A stretch of 11,548 nt of DNA from an uncultured Selenomonas sp. GTDB lineage: Bacteria; Bacillota; Negativicutes; Selenomonadales; Selenomonadaceae. The position numbers and the translations under genes were made by a program. Each line of letters begins with the position of its first letter. Positions within the stretch are counted from its first letter, which is position 1. Positions 1 to 6,164 of the stretch are shown piece by piece. The DNA is taken from NCBI GenBank assembly GCA_937915915.1, contig CALGGN010000051.1:1-11548 (forward strand), written 5' to 3'. Below the pieces are notes generated by a model that was given only the letters and a program-made list of their open reading frames with translations, was not told where the DNA came from and did no database searches.

Positions 1-55
1 GGGCGGACATAGCAAGTACATCATACATCCATCCAGTTTCACGGATTCAGGTTAA
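1..55 (-). repeat. Truncated inverted copy of foldback element
   Basis: Bases 1-55 are the exact reverse complement of 5554-5608, the left end of the foldback element described at 5554-5762. The window start cuts through this copy, so the remainder (about 150 bp) should lie upstream. The identity runs through a TTAA (52-55 here, 5554-5557 in the other copy) and stops there, which suggests TTAA belongs to this end of the element. The copy ends only about 70 bp before the hsdS start. Confidence 0.85.
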
Positions 56-60
56 TGACA

Positions 61-69
61 TGGTATAAT
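61..69 (+). promoter_or_regulatory. Extended -10 promoter for the hsdS operon
   Basis: TGGTATAAT at 61-69 is a perfect extended -10 (TGnTATAAT). No good -35 is visible 16-19 bases upstream, where the sequence is the end of the repeat element; extended -10 promoters can work without one. Transcription would begin near 76 and leave a leader of about 50 nt before the hsdS ribosome binding site. It sits right next to the inserted element, so the element may have displaced an older promoter. Confidence 0.5.
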
Positions 70-125
70 AAACGGAATATAAAGCCTGCTTTTTTGCAAG
101 AAAATAAATGTTTCAAGGAGCAACT

Positions 126-1388
126 ATGGGACGGACAATGAAGGATTCTGGTATTGAGTGGATTGGAGAGATACCGGAGGATTGGACGGTTAAAAAGATA
201 AAATATTGTGCATCTTTTATACAGGAGAAATATAATAATCAACTCGGTGATTTAAGATACATCGGGCTTGAAAATATTGTTTCTTGGTCTGGTAAATATA
301 TTGATACTGCATCACAATATGATAAATCACAAGCTATTATTTTTGAAAAAGATGATATTCTATTTGGAAAACTTAGGCCGTATCTTGCAAAAGTGTATCA
401 TTGTAGGGAGAATGGTTGTTGCTCAGGAGAATTCTGCGTGATTCGTGTGAATTCGGAAAATGACAAGCGATATTTTTGGAATTTACTTATATCCTTTGGA
501 TTTATAGAAACAGTTAATTTTTCAACCTATGGAACAAAAATGCCACGAGCAAATGTGAATTTTATCCAGAATATGTCTATCCCATTACCACCACGTAAAA
601 TTCAACGACAGGTCGCTGATTTTCTTGATAAAAAGTTTATTCATATAGACACAGTCCTCAACAAAACCCGTACATCCATCGAGGAATACAAAAAGCTGAA
701 ACAATCTATTATCACCCAAGCTGTCACCAAGGGCATCCGTCCCAATCGGAAGATGAAGGATAGTGGGATTGAGTGGATTGGAGAGATACCGGAAGAGTGG
801 GAGATTAGGCGCATAAAAACGATTTTTACATTGCGAGATGAAAAAAATTTTCTTCCATTGGAACAAGTGAATTTGATTTCTCTATATACGGACAAAGGTG
901 TCGTGCAACATTGCGATTTGGAACAAACCACAGGAAACAAAGCCTCAAATGCAAATGGATATAAAAAAGTGTATGAAAATGATATTGTGGTGAATATCAT
1001 TTTATGCTGGATGGGAGCAATCGGTCGCTCCGACTATAGTGGAGTAACCAGTCCTGCCTATGACATTTATGTTCCGTCTCAAGATATTGAATGTCAATTC
1101 TATCATTATTATTTTAGGACAAGCGGGTTTAGCGGGGACTGTTATAAACGAGGAAAAGGCATCATGGCTATGAGATGGAGAACATATTCTGAACAATTCA
1201 GAGATATTCATGTGGTTATGCCATCAGTAGAGGAACAACGAGAGATTGTATATTATCTTGACACTAAAATTTCTGGAATAGAAAATCTCATTTCAAAAAA
1301 GGAACAACTCCTTACCGAGTTGGAAAACTACAAGAAATCCTTGATTTTTGAATATGTGACAGGGAAGAAGGAGGTGTCGGTTGCGTGA
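126..1388 (+). CDS. hsdS: Type I restriction-modification specificity subunit (HsdS)
   Basis: HsdS subunits select the DNA target of a type I restriction-modification complex with HsdM and HsdR. This 420-residue protein has the usual full length and two-fold layout. Each half opens with KDSGIEWIGEIPE followed by a target recognition domain. In half one, GLENI, DILFGKLRPYLAKV, GTKMPRANVN and IPLPP are recognisable. Each half closes with a coiled helix (QRQVADFLDKKF...TRTSIEEYKKLKQSI and EEQREIVYYLDTKI...ELENYKKSLI). Two different recognition domains predict a bipartite asymmetric target. I chose ATG 126 because AAGGAG at 115-120 sits 5 nt upstream; ATG 138 lacks a site at good distance. The stop overlaps the GTG of the ATPase gene. 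No complete hsdM or hsdR is in the window, so partners must lie upstream or elsewhere. Confidence 0.93.
   Translation: MGRTMKDSGIEWIGEIPEDWTVKKIKYCASFIQEKYNNQLGDLRYIGLENIVSWSGKYIDTASQYDKSQAIIFEKDDILFGKLRPYLAKVYHCRENGCCSGEFCVIRVNSENDKRYFWNLLISFGFIETVNFSTYGTKMPRANVNFIQNMSIPLPPRKIQRQVADFLDKKFIHIDTVLNKTRTSIEEYKKLKQSIITQAVTKGIRPNRKMKDSGIEWIGEIPEEWEIRRIKTIFTLRDEKNFLPLEQVNLISLYTDKGVVQHCDLEQTTGNKASNANGYKKVYENDIVVNIILCWMGAIGRSDYSGVTSPAYDIYVPSQDIECQFYHYYFRTSGFSGDCYKRGKGIMAMRWRTYSEQFRDIHVVMPSVEEQREIVYYLDTKISGIENLISKKEQLLTELENYKKSLIFEYVTGKKEVSVA
153..178 (+). repeat. 26-bp direct repeat in hsdS, copy 1
   Basis: A 26-bp perfect direct repeat of 768-793, lying at the start of the first half of hsdS and encoding IEWIGEIP. 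Such intragenic repeats are sites at which homologous recombination can exchange target recognition domains between hsdS copies. Confidence 0.85.
768..793 (+). repeat. 26-bp direct repeat in hsdS, copy 2
   Basis: Second copy of the repeat at 153-178, at the start of the second hsdS half. The surrounding 48 bases also match closely, differing at only a few positions, so the effective homology tract is longer. Recombination between the copies would delete one recognition domain (615 bp, in frame). Confidence 0.85.
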
Positions 1389-2605
1389 GTGAACTGGGGG
1401 ATTATTGTATTTCAGAACTTTATATAGACAATTTCAAAGTATTCCATGATTTTAGGATCATTTTTTCTGACCCCATCACTGCGATTGTTGGGGATAACGC
1501 ATCAGGAAAAAGTTCCATTTTGCAGGCAATCGCATTTTTGAAATACTGTTGCATTTCTACAACTGATGCCTATTTGAAAGATCGTAGTGTATCGGTGGAA
1601 GATATCGTTTCAAGAGTGCTGCCGAAGAATCAAAAAATTATTTCATTTAACATCTCATTAAAAAAAAGAAATAATCCAAATGATGCAATTGTTTGGTACA
1701 TTTCTTTTTTTGCAGATAAAACAAATAAGAAAATTATTCTACGAAAAGAAGAGGTATCTATTTTTGACAAAAAACAGGAACATTTACTTTTATACTACAC
1801 ACAGAGTAATAGCTATCGATGGGATGAAAAACAAGAACGATCTGAAGGTATTGCAAGCGGTGAGTATTTTTCCTCTCAAATTGCATTCATTGATGAAAAA
1901 CGCAGCACACAATTTCCTCACTTATATGCCATAAAGAAATTTTTCATGGAAAGCGAACCCCTGGACTTGTTGACACCAAAGAATATGAGGAAAAGCGCCC
2001 GTGGACAGGAACGTTCCTTGGGTGACAGCGGAGAAAAACTACCAAATCTTATTTATAAGCTGAACAATGAGGAAAAAGATCAGTTGCTGACATCACTGAA
2101 CAAGGTACTGCCCAATATGGCATCTGTTCGCTCTGTTCGTTCTGGTTCTGGAAAAGCCGGATGGGCGCACTTGGAAATCACGGAGAAATTCAAGGAACAT
2201 CCTATCACGGTACAGGCTGGCGGAATCAGTGATGGCACGTTGCGCCTCGTGGCGTTGTTTGCGTTACCCTTTCTCAAAAAAAGGGGAGGGTGTATCTTAT
2301 TGGACGAGGTAGAGGACGGAATTAATGCGGAAAATTTGCAGGTGCTTTTAGAAATCCTGCGCCGGTATGCGGAAGAAAACCATCAGCAAATCATTATGAC
2401 AACGCATAGCACAGTTTTATTGGATTATCTGAAGCCGGAGGAAATTCGCTGTTTGTATCGTAGGAGTGATGGATGCGCTGAATGTGTGGCGTTCGAGGAT
2501 TTGTCAGATGTAAAAGAAAAGCTGTCTTACTTATATCCGGGAGAAATTATCCTGAACGGAGGAAAGCATCTGTTCCGCGAGCAGGGGGACACAATCCATG
2601 ATTAA
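1385..2605 (+). CDS. AAA ATPase, RecF/OLD-like (defence-associated)
   Basis: A 406-residue ABC/SMC-type ATPase of the RecF/OLD group. Walker A is GDNASGKS at residues 36-43, an ABC signature-like GGISDGTLRL stands near 279-288, Walker B is CILLDEVE near 303-310, and the switch histidine is in TTHS (His341). The order and a mid-protein insert of about 200 residues fit AAA_15/AAA_21 ATPases. No C-terminal TOPRIM is fused; the next gene supplies a TOPRIM-like protein. Start GTG 1385 overlaps the hsdS stop (GTGA) and has AAGGAGG at 1368-1374. In PARIS (AriA) and OLD/Gabija systems such an ATPase senses or scaffolds and a TOPRIM partner cuts nucleic acid; applying that role here is inference. The gene is AT-rich, as is hsdS. 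Confidence 0.88.
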   Translation: MSELGDYCISELYIDNFKVFHDFRIIFSDPITAIVGDNASGKSSILQAIAFLKYCCISTTDAYLKDRSVSVEDIVSRVLPKNQKIISFNISLKKRNNPNDAIVWYISFFADKTNKKIILRKEEVSIFDKKQEHLLLYYTQSNSYRWDEKQERSEGIASGEYFSSQIAFIDEKRSTQFPHLYAIKKFFMESEPLDLLTPKNMRKSARGQERSLGDSGEKLPNLIYKLNNEEKDQLLTSLNKVLPNMASVRSVRSGSGKAGWAHLEITEKFKEHPITVQAGGISDGTLRLVALFALPFLKKRGGCILLDEVEDGINAENLQVLLEILRRYAEENHQQIIMTTHSTVLLDYLKPEEIRCLYRRSDGCAECVAFEDLSDVKEKLSYLYPGEIILNGGKHLFREQGDTIHD

Positions 2606-3338
2606 GCTTTTATTGCAAGGAGAAGGTCCTACCGACTGTGGAGCAATAGAATATGGGACGGGAAATTTTCTCGAAGGACCGATTCCCATTTATATTCGTA
2701 AGGTGCTTTCGGATTGCACGATGGAACTGCTTCCAAGAGAAATGAGAAATCGGTTCAAATATCAGAGGTCTGTACGAGGATTGCGGGGACATGGTGTCCG
2801 CGCATTCCTTTTAGCCGTAGAAACCATAGAGCGAAATGCGGATGTTGCCGTTTTATATGTGGATGCGGACAAAGCTCCTGCCGCTGACGCTACGGAGGAG
2901 CACCTTTGCAAGAAACGCTATGCCGCACTCAAGGAAGAAATCATGGAGGGCTTTCGTCGTCCACAGAAGGCAATACAATGCGTTGCGATTATTCCCATGA
3001 AAATGATAGAAAGCTGGATGATGGGAGACCCCGCCGCATTTGAAAAAGCATTTGGAAAGCCTGTAGGGAAGGAAAAGAAGAAAGGGAAAGAAAAACAGAA
3101 CAAGAACATATTTCCATCAAAACCGGAACTGGAATGGGGCGCAAAGGACGATAGCGACGGAAATTATCCCAAGCATCGTTTGCAACGGATTCTGACGCTA
3201 TATCAAAAAGAGGCATGCAGGGAAGTATTTTGCGAAATAGCCAATCATTCAGATATCGAGACCCTTTGCAAAAGCTGTCCCATCAGTTTTCGCGATTTTT
3301 GTGGACAACTTAGGACTTTAGGAACTGTTCATAAATAA
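2598..3338 (+). CDS. DUF4276-type TOPRIM-like protein, partner of the ATPase
   Basis: A 246-residue protein with TOPRIM-like landmarks: an N-terminal strand leading to GEGPTD (Glu9, Asp13), a DxD pair in LYVDADK (Asp89, Asp91), and PMKMIESWMMGD at 133-144. These match what I know of DUF4276, which is placed with metal-dependent TOPRIM folds. A Lys-rich segment lies at about 157-169. ATG 2598 overlaps the ATPase stop by 8 bases with AGGGGG upstream, so translation is coupled and the two proteins probably act together. By analogy with AriB or OLD it may be a nuclease effector, but this is not shown here. The last six or seven codons and the TAA lie in the palindromic element at 3317-3480, so the native C-terminus may have been replaced. 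Confidence 0.75.
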   Translation: MIKLLLQGEGPTDCGAIEYGTGNFLEGPIPIYIRKVLSDCTMELLPREMRNRFKYQRSVRGLRGHGVRAFLLAVETIERNADVAVLYVDADKAPAADATEEHLCKKRYAALKEEIMEGFRRPQKAIQCVAIIPMKMIESWMMGDPAAFEKAFGKPVGKEKKKGKEKQNKNIFPSKPELEWGAKDDSDGNYPKHRLQRILTLYQKEACREVFCEIANHSDIETLCKSCPISFRDFCGQLRTLGTVHK

Positions 3339-3480
3339 ATTTTAGATTTGACTTGTCTAAATCTTCATAGGCGTTGTTGTCGTCAGTCGACATAGCCCCG
3401 CTATGCCTCCTTCCTCCGCCTAGCCTATGAAGATTTATCCTGCGTCCTATCTTAAAATTTATTTATTGCCAGCTCCTAAG
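3317..3480. repeat. Imperfect palindromic (MITE/REP-like) intergenic element
   Basis: The outer arms 3331-3344 and 3453-3466 are perfect 14-bp inverse complements, with weaker pairing continuing outward to about 3317 and 3480. Inner arms 3358-3372 and 3423-3437 are perfect over 15 bp. Inside is a small hairpin, CATAGC-CCC-GCTATG (3391-3405). No coding frame is evident. It lies between the convergent DUF4276 and thiE genes, where the RNA hairpin could also serve as a two-way terminator. The left arm contains the DUF4276 stop codon. Confidence 0.7.
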
Positions 3481-3495
3481 GAAACACGGATTCAT

Positions 3496-4149
3496 TCAGC
3501 ATGTTCTTAAATAATGATTGCATTGCTGCCGCAGTGTTGTGGCGGCTTTTTTTATATCTTCCTGCGCAAAAATCGCGGAAACTACGGCGGCTCCGGCAAT
3601 GCCCGTGCCGGATAATTGCGATATATTTTCAGCATTGATGCCGCCAATGGCCACCACGGGAATATCGACAGCAGCTGTGATGGCTTTTACTGTGTCCAAG
3701 GGGACTTCACTGGCGTCCGATTTCGTTCCTGTGGGAAATACGGCGCCCACGCCCAGATAATCGGCACCTGCCTGGCAGGCGGCAACCGCCTGTTCTACCG
3801 TTTGCGCGGATACACCTAAAATTTTATGCGGCCCCAGAAACTCGCGAGCCTTGGCGGCAGGCATATCCTGCTGGCCGATATGGAGACCGTCAGCATCACA
3901 GGCCAGGGCAATCTCCCAATTGTCATCCACGATGAAAGGCACGTGACAGCTTTGGCAAAGGGTATGGAGTTTGCGGGCGGCGGCAAGAAAAGCCTCGTAA
4001 GGGAGGTCTTTTTCCCGCAGCTGCAGGCAGGTTACGCCTCCTGCCAGTGCTTTTTCCACAACAGAGACAAGAGATTCGCCCGCTAGCCAGCGGCTGTCGG
4101 TGACGGCATAGAGCAGTAAATCTTCCGGTCGGATATTAGCAGATCTCAT
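3496..4149 (-). CDS. thiE: Thiamine-phosphate synthase (ThiE)
   Basis: ThiE joins HMP pyrophosphate and thiazole phosphate to give thiamine phosphate in the cytoplasm. The 217-residue product has the normal family length and TIM-barrel motifs: TCLQLREK (40-47), IVDDN (73-77), DGLHIGQQD (87-95), GVGAVFPTGTK (133-143), VVAIGGI (165-171) and a phosphate-binding VSAI near 190-193. The frame is open further upstream, but ATG 4149 is chosen because AGGGAG stands just before it and the family begins with this LLLYAVTD segment. It overlaps the end of thiM by 14 bases, so the two genes form one operon under the TPP riboswitch. The neighbours do not include thiD, which supplies HMP pyrophosphate. Confidence 0.95.
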   Translation of the reverse strand: MRSANIRPEDLLLYAVTDSRWLAGESLVSVVEKALAGGVTCLQLREKDLPYEAFLAAARKLHTLCQSCHVPFIVDDNWEIALACDADGLHIGQQDMPAAKAREFLGPHKILGVSAQTVEQAVAACQAGADYLGVGAVFPTGTKSDASEVPLDTVKAITAAVDIPVVAIGGINAENISQLSGTGIAGAAVVSAIFAQEDIKKAATTLRQQCNHYLRTC

Positions 4150-4954
4150 ACCTTGCTCCCTTGCGTAAATCTTCGGCCCCCAGATGGCAAATCGTATCAA
4201 TGATACGATTGCGATAGGTGGCATTGCCTTCGCCCGGAAGCAGCTTCCGGTGGGCCATCTCCCCGGCAAAGCCCATCGCCATAACGGCCGTGGCGGCAGC
4301 CTCCAAAGGTTTTGCAAGATTGGCGGCAATGCAGGCGGCAACGAGGGCAGAACACTGGCAGCCCGTGCCGGTAATGCGGCTCATTTCCGCATGGCCATTG
4401 CGGATGATATAGCATTTTTTTGCGTCCGCGGCCAAATCAATCGCCCCTGTGATGGCCACGATGGTGCCGAGCCGATGGGCGGCCTGTTTGGCAAATTCGC
4501 AGGAACTTGCGAGATTTTTTTCCGTTACGCTGTCTACGGCGGCAGCATCTACGCCTTGCGTATGGCCTGTGCCATGAACCAAGGTCTTGATTTCGGAAAT
4601 ATTACCTCGCACGCAGGTGACGCTTCCCGTCTGGAGAATATCCAGCGCCGTCTGCGTCCGCAGGGCAGTGGCTCCCGCCCCTACCGGGTCGAGGACAACA
4701 GGGTGTCCAAGCGCACCTGACCGACGGGCAGCACTTAGCATGGCGGGGATGGTGTGCTGATTCAGGGTGCCGATATTCAGGCACAAACCCGCCGCCAGTT
4801 GCGTGATTTCTGCCGCTTCGTTAACATCATCGGCCATTATGGGGCTGGCCCCGCAGGCCAGTGTCATATTGGCTACATCATTTACCGTCACATAATTGGT
4901 GATGTGATGAATCAGCGGCATGCTTTTGCGAATGTTTTCCCAGGTATCAAACAA
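4136..4954 (-). CDS. thiM: Hydroxyethylthiazole kinase (ThiM)
   Basis: ThiM phosphorylates 4-methyl-5-(2-hydroxyethyl)thiazole using ATP in a thiazole salvage route and feeds ThiE. The 272-residue ribokinase-fold protein shows PLIHHITNYVT (13-23), GASPIMA (35-41), LDPVGAGAT (88-96), RGNISEI (116-122) and GTGC (196-199), whose cysteine is the active-site position in this family. Length is normal. The start codon is TTG at 4954, with AAGGAGG seven or so bases upstream; the next in-frame ATG (residue 12) would remove conserved N-terminal sequence. It is the first gene of the thiM-thiE operon, so thiazole salvage and the coupling step are made together when thiamine pyrophosphate is low. Confidence 0.95.
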   Translation of the reverse strand: MFDTWENIRKSMPLIHHITNYVTVNDVANMTLACGASPIMADDVNEAAEITQLAAGLCLNIGTLNQHTIPAMLSAARRSGALGHPVVLDPVGAGATALRTQTALDILQTGSVTCVRGNISEIKTLVHGTGHTQGVDAAAVDSVTEKNLASSCEFAKQAAHRLGTIVAITGAIDLAADAKKCYIIRNGHAEMSRITGTGCQCSALVAACIAANLAKPLEAAATAVMAMGFAGEMAHRKLLPGEGNATYRNRIIDTICHLGAEDLRKGARYEIC

Positions 4955-4986
4955 GTAAATTCCTCCTTCGATGGAGGGAAAGGGGT

Positions 4987-5020
4987 AAACGAAAGGGACT
5001 GTCCATTTTTGGATAGTCCC
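4987..5020 (-). terminator. Attenuator hairpin of the thiM-thiE riboswitch
   Basis: Reading the minus strand, GGGACT-A-TCC pairs with GGA-C-AGTCCC (5020 to 4995; one position is a mismatch or wobble) around a 6-nt loop, followed by TTTCGTTT. It lies between the TPP aptamer and the thiM ribosome binding site, where a ligand-controlled transcription terminator is expected. The U tract is interrupted by CG, so termination may be partial. Confidence 0.7.
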
Positions 5021-5035
5021 TGAAAGTCGTTATTC

Positions 5036-5184
5036 CTGTTTCCCTACGTTGGCATTATCCAAATCAGGTTAGGAACTGAAGGCAGATAAATGAAACAGGC
5101 GCGCAAGCGTATGATTTATTTGCCGTAAGTTCCAACGGTCGAAGTGCACAACTTCCTCTCAGCCCGTTTGCGAGCTCCCGTGTA
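5036..5184 (-). promoter_or_regulatory. TPP riboswitch (THI-box) upstream of thiM
   Basis: On the minus strand the conserved blocks are all present: ACGGGAG near 5181-5175, GGGCTGAGAGG (about 5165-5155) and the thi-box core CCTGATTTGGATAATGCC followed by AACGTAGGGAA (about 5067-5040). Between the halves is a long extension whose arms GGCAAATAAAT and ATTTATCTGCC pair, so the variable P3-side stem is much extended. This RNA binds thiamine pyrophosphate. With the hairpin at 4987-5020 it should end transcription before thiM when TPP is plentiful. Confidence 0.95.
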
Positions 5185-5201
5185 TGCGATTGTCACCCTT
5201 T

Positions 5202-5230
5202 ACTTTAATGGTTTCATGTAAATTTGTCAA
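5202..5230 (-). promoter_or_regulatory. Promoter of the thiM-thiE operon
   Basis: On the minus strand a perfect TTGACA (5230-5225) is followed after 17 bp by TAAAGT (5207-5202, 4 of 6 matches to TATAAT). Transcription would start near 5195, just upstream of the aptamer. The 13-bp repeat at 5232-5244 adjoins the -35. Confidence 0.75.
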
Positions 5231-5231
5231 A

Positions 5232-5244
5232 TGAAATTTCTAAC
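5232..5244 (+). repeat. 13-bp direct repeat at divergent promoters, copy 1
   Basis: TGAAATTTCTAAC occurs here and again at 5344-5356. It contains the palindrome GAAATTTC. This copy adjoins the -35 of the minus-strand thi promoter; the other overlaps the -35 of the plus-strand promoter. A shared operator is possible but unproven. Confidence 0.6.
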
Positions 5245-5342
5245 ACCAATTTTTCTTTCGTTTGGCAGGATTGACAGCTATAAGCGGAGAAAGTAAACCC
5301 TGTGCGAAACACCGTTTTACATGAAGGAACTGGGGAAGCTAC

Positions 5343-5371
5343 TTGAAATTTCTAACTTTTTTATCTAAAAT
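5343..5371 (+). promoter_or_regulatory. Sigma-70-type promoter for the 5471-7005 gene group
   Basis: TTGAAA (5343-5348), a 17-bp spacer and TAAAAT (5366-5371) make a near-consensus plus-strand promoter. The start would be near 5378, giving a leader of about 90 nt before ATG 5471. The second 13-bp repeat (5344-5356) overlaps its -35. In the rest of 5245-5470 I see no gene. Confidence 0.75.
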
Positions 5372-5470
5372 GTATGTGGGGAGCAGTGGCCCTATTCAGT
5401 GCCGAAGAATTGCTACAATTCGAGAATTTGGGGCAAGTCCGTATCATATAACCCAAAAGAAGGATGAGAG

Positions 5471-5830
5471 ATGATTACACCAGATAATTTTACAGATGTG
5501 CTGCAGGCGATGGGGTTTGCTCCAAACGGTGACATGCGAGAGAAAGAGTATCCTTAACCTGAATCCGTGAAACTGGATGGATGTATGATGTACTTGCTAT
5601 GTCCGCCCCCTTGGGGGCGGGGAACCATCGAAGATGGTGGTGGGGGTGACGATTTTACGGTAGGAGACTGCATTCATTGACACATTGTCCCCCCACCACC
5701 GCCGATGGCGGTCCCCCGCCCCCAAAGGGGGACGGACAGTGTTCGAGTTTCACGGATTCAGGGATACATTTATCGTCTGCATGAGAGTGATTTCAACTCC
5801 AACGTACAGGAAGGTGAATTTCATGAATGA
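5471..5830 (+). pseudogene. Small reading frame interrupted by the foldback element
   Basis: ATG 5471 follows AAGGATG and lies below a good promoter. It reads 28 codons (starting MITPDNFTDVLQAMGFAP) and meets TAA exactly where the element begins (5555). Beyond the element, from 5762, a frame in the same phase reads GYIYRLHESDFNSN... for 22 codons and stops at 5830, overlapping the start of the next gene by 8 bases, as a genuine upstream cistron would. Removing 5555-5761 (207 bp, 69 codons) joins the parts in frame as a 50-codon gene. The N-terminal piece weakly resembles the start of some type I N6-DNA methylases, so it could instead be a remnant of a larger deleted gene. Function unknown. 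Confidence 0.5.
5554..5762 (+). mobile_element. Foldback MITE-like element, about 207 bp
   Basis: Perfect 17-bp terminal inverted repeats are at 5558-5574 and 5746-5762. Inside are two arms, each made of two hairpins in mirrored order: CCGCCCCC/GGGGGCGG (5603-5620) and ACCATC-GAA-GATGGT (5624-5638) on the left; ACCGCC-GAT-GGCGGT (5698-5712) and CCGCCCCC-AAA-GGGGGaCGG (5716-5735) on the right. GGTGGTGGGGG (5636-5646) pairs with CCCCCACCACC (5690-5700) near the centre. No transposase is encoded, so it would depend on one elsewhere. A second copy, inverted, begins at 1-55. No clear target duplication is visible. Confidence 0.75.
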
Positions 5831-6164
5831 CGAAAAAAAAGTAGGTAATCATTCGCATGTTGATTACCTCATCCACGCGGCACAACATAGCCGATATCAC
5901 GCAAAACATTGGTTTCGATATCTGAGGAAAATGATTATCAATGATAAGATTATTCTGACGCAGGATGATTTGACAGCATTGCTCGAAGGCAAGTTTTTGA
6001 CAAATTTCCAGAAAGTTACACTTAAGCGGGCAATGACGAAAGGGACACCCACTTATGACTATGTTGCCGGATTAAACCGACCATGCAAATTGAAGAATAT
6101 CGAGGAATTTTTCAGGAGGAATCCGAATGTTGCCAACCGACGAGAAGATTTTCTCAAGATTTGA
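5823..6164 (+). CDS. Hypothetical 113-residue protein, possible antitoxin
   Basis: I do not recognise this family. The start is ATG 5823 with AGGAAGGTGA about 6 nt upstream; the frame is open further back through the mobile element, but that part is not coding. The product is basic and His-rich near the N-terminus (HSHVDYLIHAAQHSRYHAKHW, residues about 11-30), predicted mostly helical, with no membrane segment or signal peptide. Its end overlaps the nucleotidyltransferase gene by 38 bases, so the pair is almost surely co-translated. A small protein directly before an AbiEii/DUF6036-like nucleotidyltransferase suggests an antitoxin or partner subunit; this is inference from position only. Confidence 0.75.
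   Translation: MNDEKKVGNHSHVDYLIHAAQHSRYHAKHWFRYLRKMIINDKIILTQDDLTALLEGKFLTNFQKVTLKRAMTKGTPTYDYVAGLNRPCKLKNIEEFFRRNPNVANRREDFLKI

Noticed and set aside
4150..4341. 64-codon N-terminal extension of ThiE
   Set aside because: It overlaps thiM coding sequence and lacks family similarity; ATG 4149 has a ribosome binding site and matches the ThiE start.
5271..5300. TTGACA at 5271-5276 as another plus-strand promoter
   Set aside because: The element 17 bp downstream (TAAACC) is a poor -10, and a much better promoter lies at 5343-5371.
5603..5735. CRISPR-like or tandem repeat array
   Set aside because: The GC-rich repeats are mirrored hairpin arms, not regularly spaced direct repeats with unique spacers.
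5685..5822. Upstream extension of the 113-residue gene through the foldback element
   Set aside because: The extension translates element sequence (HHRRWRSPAPKGG); ATG 5823 has a proper ribosome binding site.
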